NCBI RefSeq assembly: GCF_019457515.1
Contig: NZ_CP080421.1
Coordinates: 1,054,001 to 1,118,000, forward strand
DNA length: 64,000 nucleotides
Source: Shewanella mesophila
GTDB lineage: Bacteria > Pseudomonadota > Gammaproteobacteria > Enterobacterales > Shewanellaceae
Reading direction: 5' to 3'
Shown here: in pieces, positions 63,229-64,000 of the stretch
Layout of the letters: each line of letters opens with the position of its first letter
How positions within the stretch are numbered: the first letter of the stretch is position 1
Position numbers and translations under genes: made by a program
Notes under the pieces: generated by a model
The model's input: only the letters and a program-made list of their open reading frames with translations
Databases searched by the model: none
Told to the model about the DNA's origin: nothing

Positions 63229-63900
63229 TTATTTGGGGAGATCCTTGGGTTGCTGCCATGAAAGCTCTGTTGCAATATATTTAGCTGTATGGCTCACGAG
63301 TAACCCAAAGCTAGCCCCGGCGATAAGATCGCCCAGATAGTGATAATTCATCCCCAGTTGTCCTGCCAATGCAGCAATCAGTAGAGCAAACCAGAGAATC
63401 CCAAATCGCGGCAGATGGCGCCAAAAGGTCAGCGCTAAGGCAAAGGTAAATAGGGCATGCCCTGAGGGGAATGAGTTGTAAGATAGCCCCTCTGCGAAAG
63501 GATGAAATGCTTCGATACCGTCTGCAATCCATGACGGATTATGGCCTCCTGATGGCAGTTCAATCCAGCTCTCTGGCCAGGTTCTGCCAAATAGGTATTT
63601 AGTGGCGAGACGAGTAACGAATGCCAATGCAATTGTCATTAACAGTTCGATAGCGAGTGTGAGGTATTTTTGCCTAAAGGTTTGACTCATACAAGCTGCA
63701 ATCACAAGGCCTGCGGTGAACTCCAATAGTACAGGGGTATAACTGAACCATTTAAGTATCTGCCGGCCGTAGGTTTGCTGATGCATTAACTCGGCGAGGT
63801 TACGATCGACAAAGAGGATGCTAAACAGGCACAGTAGAATTAACGAGCCATAGAGTAGTGCTAACCCTTTAAGGCTGCTATGGAAAACGCTTTTTATCAT
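63229..63900 (-). CDS. PAP2-family membrane phosphatase
   Basis: 223-residue protein with about six membrane helices. The PAP2 motifs are KYLFGRTWP (motif 1, KxxxxxRP-like), SFPSGHALF (motif 2) and NYHYLGDLIAG (motif 3, with H and D). Probable substrates are phosphatidic acid, phosphatidylglycerol-phosphate or undecaprenyl diphosphate. Some enzymes of this group act as lipid A 1-phosphatases. Sequence alone does not decide. Confidence 0.85.
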   Translation of the reverse strand: MIKSVFHSSLKGLALLYGSLILLCLFSILFVDRNLAELMHQQTYGRQILKWFSYTPVLLEFTAGLVIAACMSQTFRQKYLTLAIELLMTIALAFVTRLATKYLFGRTWPESWIELPSGGHNPSWIADGIEAFHPFAEGLSYNSFPSGHALFTFALALTFWRHLPRFGILWFALLIAALAGQLGMNYHYLGDLIAGASFGLLVSHTAKYIATELSWQQPKDLPK

Positions 63901-63950
63901 AGTCGGTTAAAACAGAAGGCAACTGAGGTCACCTTACTCTTTAGATAAAT

Positions 63951-63979
63951 AAAACGCCACAGGTTTAGTATGGCGTTTT
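63951..63979. terminator. Terminator-like hairpin upstream of the PAP2 gene
   Basis: A 9-bp stem AAAACGCCA/TGGCGTTTT with an 11-nt loop and a T-run on the plus strand. As it lies ahead of the PAP2 start it most likely ends a gene beyond the window on the minus strand, or acts bidirectionally. Confidence 0.6.
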
Positions 63980-64000
63980 TATGTCGTCAGAAAAGCGTTA

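Overview
The window reads as chromosomal DNA of a Shewanella species (Gammaproteobacteria, Alteromonadales). The basis is a complete Shewanella-type trimethylamine N-oxide (TMAO) respiration cluster with torE and torF, a periplasmic tetraheme flavocytochrome c closest to the Ifc3/IfcA type, and long runs of housekeeping genes in the usual gammaproteobacterial order. No insertion sequence, phage, integrase or CRISPR array was seen.

Layout. (1) 1-2725: the 3' four fifths of a 23S rRNA gene, a 5S gene and the rrn terminator, followed by a fold-back element that resembles the 5S 3' end in both orientations, a second terminator, and tRNA-Trp with its own promoter. (2) 3686-15402: holD, then the tor regulon (torF, torR, torT, torS, torD, torA, torC, torE), then rimI. 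holD and rimI are adjacent in E. coli, so the tor block sits inside a conserved pair. TorT-TorS-TorR sense TMAO; TorR boxes lie before torF and torE; TorA reduces TMAO in the periplasm with electrons from TorC; TorD is the TorA chaperone. (3) 15516-29571, all minus strand: leuS, lptE, holA, nadD, rsfS, rlmH, mrdA, rodA, mltB, rlpA, dacA, ybeD, lipB, lipA, a cell-wall/lipoate/translation block that matches E. coli order apart from the added mltB. (4) 29692-39964: a YbeL-like zinc-ribbon gene, then lnt, corC, ybeY, ybeZ, miaB (minus), a small secreted protein, ubiF, pth, ychF. (5) 40172-41353: a tRNA operon, Met-Leu-Gln-Gln-Met-(broken Leu)-Leu-Gln-Leu, with repeated spacers. (6) 41662-42543: two small secreted proteins of unknown function, apparently paralogues. 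(7) 42609-54602: prs, ispE, lolB (minus), then hemA, prfA, prmC, sirB2, sirB1, kdsA (plus). This block is interrupted by a methyltransferase and an acetyltransferase between prmC and sirB2, and by a DUF819 membrane protein between sirB1 and kdsA. (8) 54868-60345: an ifc-like module, with a tetraheme flavocytochrome c (minus) divergent from a porin, a LysR regulator and a second DUF819 permease (plus). (9) 60517-63900: an EamA-type transporter, a chemoreceptor and a PAP2-family phosphatase.

The two respiratory modules (tor and ifc-like) are the accessory parts. The ifc-like module with its two DUF819 permeases is the best candidate for an incompletely described system: the electron acceptor reduced by the flavocytochrome and the cargo of the permeases cannot be read from sequence. 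Several starts were moved from the longest reading frame using Shine-Dalgarno (SD) position and agreement with recalled E. coli N-termini (torF, rimI, ybeD, rsfS, leuS, ybeL-like, ybeZ, miaB, prs, hemA, sirB2, porin, chemoreceptor). All family assignments come from reading motifs and from memory of the families; no database search was run.
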